Positions 35,604-44,589 of a stretch of 64,000 nt of DNA are shown here, piece by piece. The stretch is from JAKVKY01 sp964293585 (GTDB lineage Bacteria > Bacillota > Negativicutes > Acidaminococcales > Acidaminococcaceae): positions 17,017 to 81,016 of the forward strand of contig CAXYYS010000003.1 in assembly GCA_964293585.1 (NCBI GenBank), written 5' to 3'. The notes under the pieces are model-generated. The model was not told where the DNA came from. It did not search any database and saw only the letters and a program-made list of their open reading frames with translations. Every line of letters begins with the position of its first letter. Position 1 is the first letter of the stretch. The position numbers and the translations under genes are program-made.

Positions 35604-35694
35604 GGAGTGGTACCCAAGTGGCTGAAGGGGACGGTTTGCTAAATCGTTAGGGGTGTTAAAGCCCGCCAGAGTTCAAATCTCTGCCACTCCGCCA
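35604..35694 (+). tRNA. tRNA-Ser(GCU)
   Basis: A class II tRNA with acceptor GGAGTGG/CCACTCC and an encoded CCA. The anticodon loop TTGCTAA gives anticodon GCT at 35638-35640. A long variable arm and T loop GTTCAAATC are present. A degraded relative of this gene and its terminator lies at 44415-44551. Confidence 0.96.
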
Positions 35695-35707
35695 ATTTAG
35701 AAGCATA

Positions 35708-35743
35708 ACGAGGTTTAGGAAAAATCCTAAGCCTCGTTTTTTT
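35708..35743 (+). terminator. Terminator of tRNA-Ser(GCU)
   Basis: A 13-bp stem (ACGAGGTTTAGGA/TCCTAAGCCTCGT, one G-T pair) with an AAAA loop and seven T. Nearly the same hairpin recurs at 44517-44551. Confidence 0.9.
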
Positions 35744-35771
35744 GTACAATATCTGTCATAAGGTATTGTGT

Positions 35772-37154
35772 TTATTTTTGCATAAGCGTATTGATGGCAT
35801 CGGCTAAGGCTTCTGCTTTGGCACCGATAACTACCTGGGCTATGCCTTTCTTCTTGATGATACCTCTGGCCCCTAGTCGCTTGAGTGCAGCTTCATCAAT
35901 CTGGTTGTTGTCAACAGTCTCCAGACGTAAGCGTGTGATACAGGCACTGACATGCTTCAGGTTTTGTTTACCACCCAGGGCTGCTAATACAGAAACAGCC
36001 CATGCTGTAGTGTTACCTTGTACTGGGGCAGCACCGGTGTCAGCCAGGCTGATACGCCCTGGAGTGCTCAGGTTGAAGTGGCGAATGGCCCAAGTAAACA
36101 GGAAGTAATAGCTGGCGGCAAAAATCAGGCCGACAGGTATGATTAAGATTGGTTTTGTGGCAAGTCCCCAGTTCAGCACGTAATCAATAAAACCGGCAGA
36201 AAAACCAAAACCGTGCAGGATACCCAGTTCGTAGGCAGCAGCCATGGCACAACCTGTCAAGAAGGCATGAAGCCCGTAGAGAAAAGGTGACAGGAACATG
36301 AACATGAATTCTAGTGGTTCCGTAATGCCGGTCAGGAAGGACGTAAAAGCCACAGAGGCCAGCATACCGGCTATGGCTTTACGATTTTCCGGTCTGGCGC
36401 AGCGGTACATAGCCAAGACCGCGGCAGGCAGACCGAACATCATCATCAAATAGAAACCAGCCATAAAGATGCCGGCGGTAGGGTCTCCGGCAAAAAAACG
36501 GTTGAGATCGCCGGTGACAATCTTGCCGGTGGTTGTAGTATATTCGCCAAATACGAACCAGATGAAACTGTTCAGGATATGGTGCAATCCTAAAGGGATG
36601 AGCAATCGATTCAAGATACCGTAAAGGAAAACACCCAGAGCACCGGCGCCGATAATCCAGCTTCCTGCGGCCTGGATGATTGTCTGACAAGGCCCCCAGA
36701 TCAGGCTAAAGATACCGGCCAGTATAATCGCGATAAGCGCGGTGACAATGGGTACAAACCGGCGACCGGCAAAGAAACCCAAAAATTGCGGCAGTTGGAC
36801 GGAGTGGAACCGGTTATACGCTACGCCGGCCGTGACTCCGCAGATGATTCCGGCTAACACGCTCATGTTCAGCTTAGGATCGATGGCTTTCATGCCGGCA
36901 GTCATGACCAGGTAGCCGATTGCACCGGACAAGCCTGCGGCGCCGTTATTATCTTTAGCAATGCCGCAGCCGATGCCGATGGCAAAAATCAGGGCCAGAT
37001 TATCGAAAACAGCGCCACCGGCCTTAGTGATAAATGGAATATTGAAAACATCCGGCGCGCCTAATCTGAGCAATAAGGCCGCTGCAGGCAGAACGGCGAT
37101 AGGCAGCATTAACGCTCTGCCCAGCGTTTGTAGTTTCGCTAATCCAAAATTCAT
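35772..37154 (-). CDS. PTS EIIBC component, glucose/N-acetylglucosamine family
   Basis: A 460-residue phosphotransferase permease. The EIIC membrane domain spans about 1-370 (RALMLPIAVLPAAALLLRLG, GITEPLEFMFMFLSP). A linker leads to the EIIB domain at about 380-460, whose phosphocysteine lies in ACITRLRLE. EIIC sequence resembles NagE-type N-acetylglucosamine or glucose permeases; the exact sugar is uncertain. No EIIA domain is attached or adjacent, so EIIA must come from elsewhere. It is a single-gene unit with its own promoter. Confidence 0.92.
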   Translation of the reverse strand: MNFGLAKLQTLGRALMLPIAVLPAAALLLRLGAPDVFNIPFITKAGGAVFDNLALIFAIGIGCGIAKDNNGAAGLSGAIGYLVMTAGMKAIDPKLNMSVLAGIICGVTAGVAYNRFHSVQLPQFLGFFAGRRFVPIVTALIAIILAGIFSLIWGPCQTIIQAAGSWIIGAGALGVFLYGILNRLLIPLGLHHILNSFIWFVFGEYTTTTGKIVTGDLNRFFAGDPTAGIFMAGFYLMMMFGLPAAVLAMYRCARPENRKAIAGMLASVAFTSFLTGITEPLEFMFMFLSPFLYGLHAFLTGCAMAAAYELGILHGFGFSAGFIDYVLNWGLATKPILIIPVGLIFAASYYFLFTWAIRHFNLSTPGRISLADTGAAPVQGNTTAWAVSVLAALGGKQNLKHVSACITRLRLETVDNNQIDEAALKRLGARGIIKKKGIAQVVIGAKAEALADAINTLMQK

Positions 37155-37175
37155 AATACTAAACCCACCATTTCC

Positions 37176-37197
37176 TCAAGGCAGAGTTGCGCCTTGA
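37176..37197 (-). repeat. Stem-loop in the PTS mRNA leader
   Basis: TCAAGGC/GCCTTGA arms around 8 nt, 20-40 bp before the start codon on the minus strand. It could affect translation or be a BglG-type antiterminator target, but it lacks a T-run and no antiterminator gene is nearby. Confidence 0.35.
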
Positions 37198-37237
37198 TAT
37201 TGATTAAAAGGTAAAACGTATCCCGGCAATTTTTTTA

Positions 37238-37266
37238 ATTATACTTGAAATAATGCCTGTCTGCAA
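37238..37266 (-). promoter_or_regulatory. Promoter of the PTS EIIBC gene
   Basis: On the minus strand: TTGCAG, a 17-bp spacer and TATAAT (plus-strand positions 37266 back to 37238). It lies about 85 bp upstream of the start codon. Confidence 0.8.
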
Positions 37267-37514
37267 TAACGAGGGGAAAAATCAGACAGTGCTTGCGGGT
37301 CTGGAAAAATATGGTGATTAATGATGATCTTTATAAGTTGCTGAAAAAATTTCTTGCTGAATAAAAGTATTATAGCTAAATTCTCCAATTTCATATTGCT
37401 TCTCCACGGGTCTGGCAGCTCATAATTCGCTTTCCTACCGCCGGGTCCGTTTTTTATTTTAAGCTATTATATTGCGGGGGAGTGCATACGGTAAAGAAAA
37501 GTGAAGAAGACCAT

Positions 37515-38393
37515 CTAATCATCTGGATATTTAGATTTTACAAACTGAATAAATTTTTGCATGGAAGGATAGCGGGATTTATCCCGTGCCCAGACAAGAT
37601 TGATATATGCTGCCGGAAACTGATTGATACGGATTGGAACAATATCTGTCTCCTCGGCGGCAAATTCTTCCGAAAGAAAGCCGGCCGCAACATGCGAGCG
37701 AATATATTCCAGGATAGTAAATACCTGGTTGGTCTGGTGAAGTACAAAGGGACGGATGCCGTTAAGATTGAACATACGTCTGATATATTTAGTCTGACCA
37801 AAATGATCCGAGAAGAGAACCAGCGGCACCTGTGCCAATTCGCAGAGGTCAAGCGTTTTTCTTGCGGCCAGAGGACTGTCCTTAGGGACAAAAAGCTCCA
37901 GATGGCTCTCTTTCAGAATATAGTATTTGTAATGTTCTTCGGGAAGATGGTTGGTAACACATAAGGCAAAGTCAATCTCGTGGTGGTCTAGCAGATTATA
38001 CAGGACAGATGCTGTCTCTTCGGTAATCTGGATTTCGATATCAGGAAATGCTTTCAGAAAATCCCTATGCAGGCGCGGAAATACAGTGTTACCGCACATT
38101 GGGACAACGCCAATCTTCAAAATGGATTTGCTACAGGCAAGAGAATGGACAGTCGTATCAAGCTCATTGAAATGTTCCATAAACTTTTGAGCGCTTTCCA
38201 GCAAAATTTCCCCTTCTTTGGTAATAACTATATTGTTGTAATTGCGCTCAAACAGGGCTACACCACATTCTTCTTCCAGTTCCCGCATAGATTTTGAGAT
38301 GCCGGGTTGAGAAATATGCAATTCTGCCGCTGCTTTGGAGAAATTTTGGTGTTTACATACGGCAATAAAATATTCCACCTGCGTTATCGTCAT
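37515..38393 (-). CDS. LysR-family transcriptional regulator
   Basis: A 292-residue LysR regulator with an N-terminal winged helix-turn-helix (about 1-60, FSKAAAELHISQPGISKSMRELE). A periplasmic-binding-like effector domain spans about 90-290. It is transcribed divergently from the malic/malolactic enzyme gene, 191 bp away, and most likely controls it in response to malate or a related acid, as MleR does in lactic acid bacteria. The effector is inferred from this arrangement alone. Confidence 0.93.
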   Translation of the reverse strand: MTITQVEYFIAVCKHQNFSKAAAELHISQPGISKSMRELEEECGVALFERNYNNIVITKEGEILLESAQKFMEHFNELDTTVHSLACSKSILKIGVVPMCGNTVFPRLHRDFLKAFPDIEIQITEETASVLYNLLDHHEIDFALCVTNHLPEEHYKYYILKESHLELFVPKDSPLAARKTLDLCELAQVPLVLFSDHFGQTKYIRRMFNLNGIRPFVLHQTNQVFTILEYIRSHVAAGFLSEEFAAEETDIVPIRINQFPAAYINLVWARDKSRYPSMQKFIQFVKSKYPDD

Positions 38394-38489
38394 GTTCCTA
38401 CCTTCTTCTAGTCATTATTTGAACTACCAACAAGAGATTTTTTCTGTGCTTATTATAACAAAAAGTTTGGGTGGTAAACAACTATGTAT

Positions 38490-38518
38490 TTCACAAAAAT
38501 AATATTTTAACCTATATT
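38490..38518 (+). promoter_or_regulatory. Promoter of the malic/malolactic enzyme gene
   Basis: TTCACA (38490-38495), a 17-bp spacer and TATATT (38513-38518). The weak -35 suits activation by the divergent LysR protein. A minus-strand TATAAT for lysR lies at 38452-38457. Confidence 0.65.
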
Positions 38519-38584
38519 TACATTAGTAATCTAGGTAGTCAACATAAAGCAACTATTGGAAATGCAGAAGGAAGGAAAAACATT

Positions 38585-40219
38585 ATGAAAAAAGGTTATG
38601 AACTGTTGAATGATCCGTTTTTGAATAAAGGTACTGCCTTTACCGAGGAAGAACGGGAAAAATATGATTTGATAGGCATTCTTCCTCCTACGGTACAGAC
38701 GCTGGATTTGCAGGCGCAACAGGCGTATGAAAATGTTGAGAAGAAACCTGACGTAAGTGAGAAACGTCATTATTTGATGAATATTTTCAGTCGTAACCGT
38801 ACGCTGTTTTTCTATTTATTCTCTCAACATGTCAAGGAATTTATGCCGATTGTTTATGACCCAGGTATTGCAGAGAGCATTCGCCATTACAACGAATTTT
38901 TTATCACACCGCAAAACGCTGCCTATCTGACAGTTAATCATCCGGAGCAGATGGAAAAGACCATCTTTAATGCCGCTGAAAACAGAAATATTGAACTGAT
39001 TGTCGTCACTGATGCGGAAGCAATTCTGGGAATTGGTGACTGGGGAACTAATGGTGTCAGTATTGCTACCGGTAAGCTGATGGTCTATACTGCAGCTGCG
39101 GGAATTGACCCGGCCAAAGTACTCCCTGTGGTTATTGATTCCGGTACCGCAAGACAAAGCCTGCTCGATAACCCGCTTTATCTTGGGCTGCATCACAGCA
39201 GGATTAAAGGAAGTGTTTACTATAACTTTATTGATCAGTTCGTAGAACTGGTTGAAAGACTCTTTCCGCATCTATATCTGCACTTTGAGGATTTTGGCAG
39301 GGACAATGCTGCTAACCTTTTGCATAAATATGTCCATAAGTATCCTGTTTTTAATGATGATATTGAAGGTACCGGTATTATAACTCTTGCGGGAATTCTA
39401 GGTAGCTTGAATATTTCTCATGAAAAGCTTAGCGAACAAAGATATATGTGCTTTGGCGCTGGTACAGCCGGCTGTGGTATTGTGAAAAGAATCTACCAGG
39501 AAATGCTTGATCAGGGTTTACCTGCCAACGAAGCCCAAAAGCGGTTTTATCTGGTGGACAAGCAGGGATTGCTGTTCGATGACATGGATAATTTGACTCC
39601 TGAGCAAAGACCTTTTGCAAGAAAGAGAAATGAATTTGCAAATGCTAAAGAACTTATAACCTTGGAAGCGGCCGTAAAAGCAATTCATCCTACAATTTTA
39701 GTCGGTACTTCGACACAAGGTGGAACCTTTACGAAGGCGATTGTAACCGAAATGGCATCACATACCAAGCGCCCGATTATTTTCCCGTTAAGCAATCCTA
39801 CTGAGCTTGCAGAGGCAAAGGCTGAAGACCTTATTAACTGGACAGACGGCCGCGCCCTGGTAGCTACAGGAATTCCCTCCGCACCGGTAAAATACAACGG
39901 GACTACCTATGAAATTGGTCAGGCCAACAATGCGCTTATTTACCCCGGCATCGGACTTGGCGTTACAGCATCAAGGTCTAAATTACTGACCGACCGCATG
40001 ATTTCTGTGGCCGCACATTCCATTGGCGGCATTGTGGATGCTGATGTCTCTGGTGCCGCTGTCCTTCCCCCTGTTTCCAGGTTGACGGAATTCTCTGAAA
40101 CTGTTGCTGCCGCTGTTGCCGGCGAAGCTGTAGCAGAGGGCTTAAACCGAGTACAAATCACAGATCCACTGGCATGTGTTAAAGCGCAGAAATGGATTCC
40201 AGCTTATCATAAAAATTGA
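38585..40219 (+). CDS. Malolactic enzyme or NAD-dependent malic enzyme
   Basis: A 544-residue member of the malic enzyme family. It has the N-terminal [20 protein letters not shown] block, the Tyr/Lys catalytic region and the divalent-metal motif FNDDIEGTG. The NAD site is [10 protein letters not shown]. It decarboxylates malate to pyruvate with NAD, or directly to lactate if it is a malolactic enzyme. Length (about 540) and the divergent LysR gene resemble mleR-mleS, but no malate permease gene adjoins it. ATG 38585 is preceded by GAAGGAAGG; the frame is open upstream to 38471 but lacks a ribosome site. Confidence 0.9.
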   Translation: MKKGYELLNDPFLNKGTAFTEEEREKYDLIGILPPTVQTLDLQAQQAYENVEKKPDVSEKRHYLMNIFSRNRTLFFYLFSQHVKEFMPIVYDPGIAESIRHYNEFFITPQNAAYLTVNHPEQMEKTIFNAAENRNIELIVVTDAEAILGIGDWGTNGVSIATGKLMVYTAAAGIDPAKVLPVVIDSGTARQSLLDNPLYLGLHHSRIKGSVYYNFIDQFVELVERLFPHLYLHFEDFGRDNAANLLHKYVHKYPVFNDDIEGTGIITLAGILGSLNISHEKLSEQRYMCFGAGTAGCGIVKRIYQEMLDQGLPANEAQKRFYLVDKQGLLFDDMDNLTPEQRPFARKRNEFANAKELITLEAAVKAIHPTILVGTSTQGGTFTKAIVTEMASHTKRPIIFPLSNPTELAEAKAEDLINWTDGRALVATGIPSAPVKYNGTTYEIGQANNALIYPGIGLGVTASRSKLLTDRMISVAAHSIGGIVDADVSGAAVLPPVSRLTEFSETVAAAVAGEAVAEGLNRVQITDPLACVKAQKWIPAYHKN

Positions 40220-40275
40220 ATACCGCACGCTCAAATATTGAGATGCATGTATAAAATACAGAAGATCAATAGACA

Positions 40276-40328
40276 AAAACACCGTCTTCAGAATGGTTTG
40301 AATTACCATTTTGGAGCCGGTGTTTTTT
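40276..40328 (+). terminator. Terminator after the malic/malolactic enzyme gene
   Basis: A two-part stem: outer AAAACACCG/CGGTGTTTT and inner AATGGT/ACCATT, with T-run TTTTTT. It lies about 60 bp after the stop. Confidence 0.8.
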
Positions 40329-40512
40329 GCGACTTAAAAGCTTTGCTTTGTTGCATATTTTTATGAAGCTACCAGAGTAAAGATTTTTCTTCCTCATCGG
40401 TTCTATAGTTTTATCAATCCTATATTTTTTTCCCCAGGAATTTATAGTATTATATAATTATAACAGTGCATACACTGAAATAAAGAACGACCCCTAAGAG
40501 GAGGTAACTACT

Positions 40513-41508
40513 TTGCTGCTTTTATCGCTGAGCCTGGCCTTGTTGCTCCTGGGATTCGTGATCCCAATGGGACTGGCGGTGACTGGTTATAAGTTGTTTT
40601 TTGCCAGGGAACAGGGACGGGAGCCGCTGCTTAGGACAATAGAAGAATTCCCCGGCCTGCAGGTAGACAGATTTACCTTCAGTTCTGATCAAGGACAGAA
40701 ACTGGCTGGCTACAAGTATACCAGAGCAGGCTTGCAGCCCCAGGGTGTAGTTATTTTTTCTCAGGGACTGGGACTGGGTGGACACTGCTACTATATGGCG
40801 CTGGCGGCTTATTTTACTGCACACGGTATTTTGTTTTTAACCTATGATGCTACCGGTACAGATAACAGCGAAGGCCAAAACTGCGTCGGCCTGGAACAGG
40901 GAGTTCTTGACCTGGGCAGGGTTATTGATTACGCACATAACGACCCCGAGCTAGGACGCTATCCTATAACTTTACTGGGACACAGTTGGGGCGCCTACTG
41001 CGTCTGCGCGGTGCTCAAGCTGCATCCGGAGGTCAAGGCGGTAGCGGCGGTATCCGGCTTTAACCAGCCTTCCCTGCTTTTGCGTCATGCTTTCAGTGAC
41101 ATAGCGGGTGGAATATTTTCTTTATTCGTGTCTTATATGGGACTGATAGAAAAATTCAAGTTCGGTCCTTACGCTGATGTGACGGCGCTGGAAGGTTTCG
41201 CTGCTTCTCAGGCAAATGTCCTGATTATTCACAGCCGTGATGATGCCAATGTGCCCCTCGCTCAAGGCTATGATCAATATTATGCGCGCTATCAGGCAGA
41301 TCCACGTTTTCACTTTAAGTTGTACGAGGACCGGGGACATCTCTTTATCTTTTATACGGATGCAGCCAGGGCTTATACACACAAGTATGTGACGGAGGCC
41401 AATGCAGTTTTGACAGAGTATGGTCAGACACATGTTTTTGACAAAAAGGTTGGCTTCGAAACGGACGAAGAGTTTTTGGCAGGCATCCTGGAATTTTATC
41501 AGTCTTAA
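40513..41508 (+). CDS. Membrane-anchored alpha/beta hydrolase
   Basis: A 331-residue alpha/beta hydrolase with one N-terminal hydrophobic helix (about 1-22). The nucleophile elbow is GHSWG (Ser158). The acid and His are probably Asp in HSRDDANVP and His in DRGHLFI. It opens the fold with VVIFSQGLGLGGHCY. Substrate unknown; esterase, thioesterase or peptidase activity is possible. The start is TTG, set by a strong AAGAGGAGG 7-8 nt upstream; no in-frame ATG or GTG fits. TATAAT at 40453 is a likely -10. Confidence 0.82.
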   Translation: MLLLSLSLALLLLGFVIPMGLAVTGYKLFFAREQGREPLLRTIEEFPGLQVDRFTFSSDQGQKLAGYKYTRAGLQPQGVVIFSQGLGLGGHCYYMALAAYFTAHGILFLTYDATGTDNSEGQNCVGLEQGVLDLGRVIDYAHNDPELGRYPITLLGHSWGAYCVCAVLKLHPEVKAVAAVSGFNQPSLLLRHAFSDIAGGIFSLFVSYMGLIEKFKFGPYADVTALEGFAASQANVLIIHSRDDANVPLAQGYDQYYARYQADPRFHFKLYEDRGHLFIFYTDAARAYTHKYVTEANAVLTEYGQTHVFDKKVGFETDEEFLAGILEFYQS

Positions 41509-41510
41509 TT

Positions 41511-41538
41511 TTGTAGTTTTCCAATTTTATTGTATAAT
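41511..41538 (+). promoter_or_regulatory. Promoter of the hybrid histidine kinase gene at 41577
   Basis: TTGTAG (41511-41516), a 16-bp spacer and TATAAT (41533-41538), directly after the hydrolase stop codon. Confidence 0.65.
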
Positions 41539-41576
41539 AAAACTAGAATAGTTATCTTGGTGGAGGGGCAACATAA

Positions 41577-44396
41577 ATGCGTAAAATATTTTTTGTTACC
41601 ATCCTGCTTATTTGCCTGCTTGGCAGCAGCTTTGTTACCACACCGGTCCAAGCGGTCAATAAGGAACAAGAAGAAATAAAGGTTGCTGTTTTAAATAACT
41701 CTAACTATGCCTACCAGGATGAACACGGCGTATGGCGGGGCATGGATATTGAGTGTATGCTTAGTGTGGCTCAGCGCGCCGGGTTTAAGGTCATTTTTAT
41801 AGATTCAGCCACTGATGCTGATTTTCTGGGAAGCCTGAATAAAGGTACTTATGATATTGTGGCCGATGTGGGTAAGACACCGGAGCGGGCGCAGCAGTAT
41901 CTGTTTGCCGATACGGTGCAGGGTACGGCCAGCAGCACCATGGCTGTACGTGCCAAGGATGACCGGTGGGAATATGGCGACGTGAATCAGATTTCCCGGA
42001 TGAAGATCGGTGTCGTTGCATCCTATTTCATCAACAACATATTTAGAAAATGGTGTAAGGACCGGGGCCTGACGCCTACCATAGTAGAATATCCCAATAT
42101 TGAGGCCTTGTCCAATGCCTTAGAGTCAGGGGAAATAGATGGTGAGGTCTATACCGCCTTGTTCGAAAAGGAAGGCAAGGCCAGGTTCAGACCCATCATG
42201 AACTTCCTGCCGCAGGATTATTATTTTGTGTTCCGTAAAGACGATGTGCGTCTTAAGAACCGTTTCGACAGTGCTATGTCCCAACTGCTGGCTGAGGACC
42301 CGTACTATCTTTCTAACTTAAAGAAAAAGTATGACGAACAGTTTAGCTATCAGGCGCCGGCTTATACTGTCTCGGAGAAACAGTATCTGGCGGGCCATCC
42401 GGTGTTAAAAGTAGCAGCGGTTGCCGATAATGCCCCGTATTTTTCCCAAAAAGGGGAGGGTGTCCGTCGTGGTATTATCCCGGAATATTTTAAGCTTTTG
42501 GGAGAGAAAACCGGACTTAAGTTCCAGTTTGTAACTTATGCTACTTATGCAGCTGCTGTAAAGGCTGTAAGCACTGGAGAGGTTGATTTGTTCAGTGCTT
42601 ACTCGGGGGGGTTGGTTAATGCCAACGAGGCCAACCTGGTGCTGACCAATAAATACATAGATGCAGGTAATGTTATCCTTACCAGGGCGGAAGCCAACAT
42701 CACTCAGCCGCGTACCGTGGGCTTATTGGACCTGTCTGTGAATCCCAATACCAGGGAGCGCGGTCTGGAGCTGGACAAAGCTGACGTAAAATTTTATAAG
42801 AATGCCAGAACTTGTTTAGCTGCTTTGGATAACGGAGACATTGAAGCAGCTGTCTTCAGCCTACCGGTGGCTAGCTGGCTGCTGAATCAGACCTCTTCTG
42901 CCAGATATACGGTAAGACCCTTGCCCAGCCTAAACATGGAGGCCTGCATGGCCCTGAAACCGGGTAACAAGAGTTTATTCTCTATCTTAAACAAGGGTAT
43001 CATGGTGACCAATAACTCTATGAGCAGTATTGTGGCAGGAGCGATACAGCCGGAAAACTCCTGGCGGGTCTTTGTGTCCAGGCTTTCGCCTACTGCCATG
43101 GTGGTAAGTATAGGCATCTTGTCGGTGCTGGTGGCTGTGTTAGCCTGGCTGCTGCTCATGCTTAAGCGCCGGCAGCAGGAAAGAACCATGGTGCTGGCTG
43201 CTCAGGCAGAAACAGAGAAACAAAAAATTAAAGTGGAAGCTATGCAAAAGAATGCGGAGGAACATAACCAGTTCTTTGCTAATATTAGTCACGACATGCG
43301 TACGCCGCTAAATGCTATCCTGGGATTTTCGAACCTGGCTAAAAAGGAAACCCGGCTGGAAGTAATACAGGATTATCTGCAAAAAATATACACTTCCGGT
43401 AATTTACTGCTGGATTTGGTGAATGATACCCTGACCATGTCCAAGCTAAAAAGCGATAAGCTGGAAATTAAGCTGGCGCCGACATGCTTTGACGAAGAAA
43501 ACTTTTTAAAGCCGGTCCTGGGAGCGGTTCAGTCTCTGGCTAAGGATAAACAGATTACTTTTAAGATAGATGCTGACGGCGTCTTAGAGCGTTGTGTTTT
43601 AGCGGATAAGTTGATCCTGCAAAAGATTTTGCTTAATCTTTTAACTAATGCCATTAAATATACGCCTCGGGGAGGTCATGTCACAGTCTGCTTCCGCAAT
43701 GAGCAGGCGGCTGACGGCGGTATTGACAGCGTCATTGCCGTACAGGATGACGGCATCGGCATCTCCCCGGAATTCCAGAAGAAAATTTTTGAGCCCTTTG
43801 CCCAGGAAAAACGGCCCGGGTATGAGAACCAGGGTACCGGTTTGGGATTGTCCATCGTCAAACAGATGGTGGAACTGCTGGGTGGTAAGATTACAGTAGC
43901 CAGTGTTAAGGATCAGGGTAGTACCTTCACCGTGTGGTTAAGGTTACAAAGGGCAGACCAGGAACTGCTTGCGCCTGCCGGCGCTGTGACAGTACCGGTG
44001 GATCTTAACAGTTTGGCCGGGCGCAAGATTTTGCTGTGCGAGGACAATGCCTTGAACAGGGAAATTGCCAATGTCTTATTAAAGTCCAAGGGCATGGAGG
44101 TCACCAATGCGGAAAACGGCCGTGTGGGCGTAGATCTTTTTGCCGGTAGTCCGGAAGGCACATTTAGCGCTGTTCTTATGGATGTGCGGATGCCGGTCCT
44201 GGATGGTTTGGCAGCCACGAAAGAGATACGCAACCTGGGGAAGGCAGATAGTAAGACTATTCCCATCCTTGCCATGACGGCCGATGCTTTTGAAGATGAT
44301 ATCAAAAAATGCCTGGCAGCAGGCATGAATGATCACATTGCCAAACCGGTGGAACCGGAAATACTTTTTGCAACTTTAGCAAAACACATAAAATAA
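41577..44396 (+). CDS. Hybrid sensor histidine kinase with two solute-binding domains (BvgS/EvgS-like)
   Basis: A 939-residue membrane sensor. A signal peptide (about 1-26) is followed by two periplasmic SBP_bac_3 domains (about 33-255 and 275-500). A membrane helix lies at about 505-528. The HisKA domain has His572 in ISHDMRTPLNA, the HATPase domain has N/G boxes (NLLTNAIKYT, GTGLGLSIV), and a receiver domain carries Asp869 in LMDVRMPVLDG. The double Venus-flytrap layout is that of BvgS/EvgS, which sense small molecules in the periplasm. There is no HPt domain or partner response regulator gene nearby, so the output is unknown. Start ATG after GGAGGGG. Confidence 0.93.
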   Translation: MRKIFFVTILLICLLGSSFVTTPVQAVNKEQEEIKVAVLNNSNYAYQDEHGVWRGMDIECMLSVAQRAGFKVIFIDSATDADFLGSLNKGTYDIVADVGKTPERAQQYLFADTVQGTASSTMAVRAKDDRWEYGDVNQISRMKIGVVASYFINNIFRKWCKDRGLTPTIVEYPNIEALSNALESGEIDGEVYTALFEKEGKARFRPIMNFLPQDYYFVFRKDDVRLKNRFDSAMSQLLAEDPYYLSNLKKKYDEQFSYQAPAYTVSEKQYLAGHPVLKVAAVADNAPYFSQKGEGVRRGIIPEYFKLLGEKTGLKFQFVTYATYAAAVKAVSTGEVDLFSAYSGGLVNANEANLVLTNKYIDAGNVILTRAEANITQPRTVGLLDLSVNPNTRERGLELDKADVKFYKNARTCLAALDNGDIEAAVFSLPVASWLLNQTSSARYTVRPLPSLNMEACMALKPGNKSLFSILNKGIMVTNNSMSSIVAGAIQPENSWRVFVSRLSPTAMVVSIGILSVLVAVLAWLLLMLKRRQQERTMVLAAQAETEKQKIKVEAMQKNAEEHNQFFANISHDMRTPLNAILGFSNLAKKETRLEVIQDYLQKIYTSGNLLLDLVNDTLTMSKLKSDKLEIKLAPTCFDEENFLKPVLGAVQSLAKDKQITFKIDADGVLERCVLADKLILQKILLNLLTNAIKYTPRGGHVTVCFRNEQAADGGIDSVIAVQDDGIGISPEFQKKIFEPFAQEKRPGYENQGTGLGLSIVKQMVELLGGKITVASVKDQGSTFTVWLRLQRADQELLAPAGAVTVPVDLNSLAGRKILLCEDNALNREIANVLLKSKGMEVTNAENGRVGVDLFAGSPEGTFSAVLMDVRMPVLDGLAATKEIRNLGKADSKTIPILAMTADAFEDDIKKCLAAGMNDHIAKPVEPEILFATLAKHIK

Positions 44397-44414
44397 CTAA
44401 TAGCAACGCTCACT

Positions 44415-44506
44415 GGGATACACCTCATGGTTAATGCTTTGGTGATTTTACTAGAATGGTTAGGAGTGTTAAAGTTTGCCGGTGTTTAGTCTCTGTTACG
44501 CCGCCA
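44415..44506 (+). pseudogene. Decayed tRNA-Ser(GCU) copy
   Basis: About 92 bp aligns along its length with tRNA-Ser(GCU) at 35604-35694. The best part is the 3' half: GTTAGGAGTGTTAAAG corresponds to GTTAGGGGTGTTAAAG, and the last 16 bp including CCGCCA differ at 4 positions. The acceptor and anticodon stems no longer pair, so it should not work. The matching terminator hairpin follows at the same distance. No promoter like that of the intact gene precedes it. Confidence 0.75.
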
Positions 44507-44516
44507 CTTTAAAAGC

Positions 44517-44551
44517 AAACGAGGTTTAGGAACTAATCCTAAACCTCGTTT
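44517..44551 (+). terminator. Terminator shared by the 41577 kinase gene and the tRNA relic
   Basis: A perfect 15-bp stem beginning AAACGAGGTTTAGGA with a 5-nt loop, then ATTATTT. It is a near copy of the tRNA-Ser(GCU) terminator at 35708. It lies between two convergent kinase genes. Confidence 0.85.
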
Positions 44552-44589
44552 ATTATTTGGCGTTTAAAAGATGTAGACTGTGAATATTG

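Larger units (their letters stand above)
37155..37514. other. Intergenic region between the PTS gene and the lysR stop
   Basis: About 360 bp of AT-rich sequence. It contains the minus-strand PTS promoter (37238-37266) and a 7-bp inverted repeat in the PTS leader (arms at 37176-37182 and 37191-37197). No further gene is apparent; a short plus-strand frame beginning at 37482 only shadows lysR. Confidence 0.6.

Noticed and set aside
38471..38584. N-terminal extension of the malic/malolactic enzyme by 38 residues
   Set aside because: The stretch overlaps the predicted promoter and lacks a ribosome site; ATG 38585 has a good site and matches family length.
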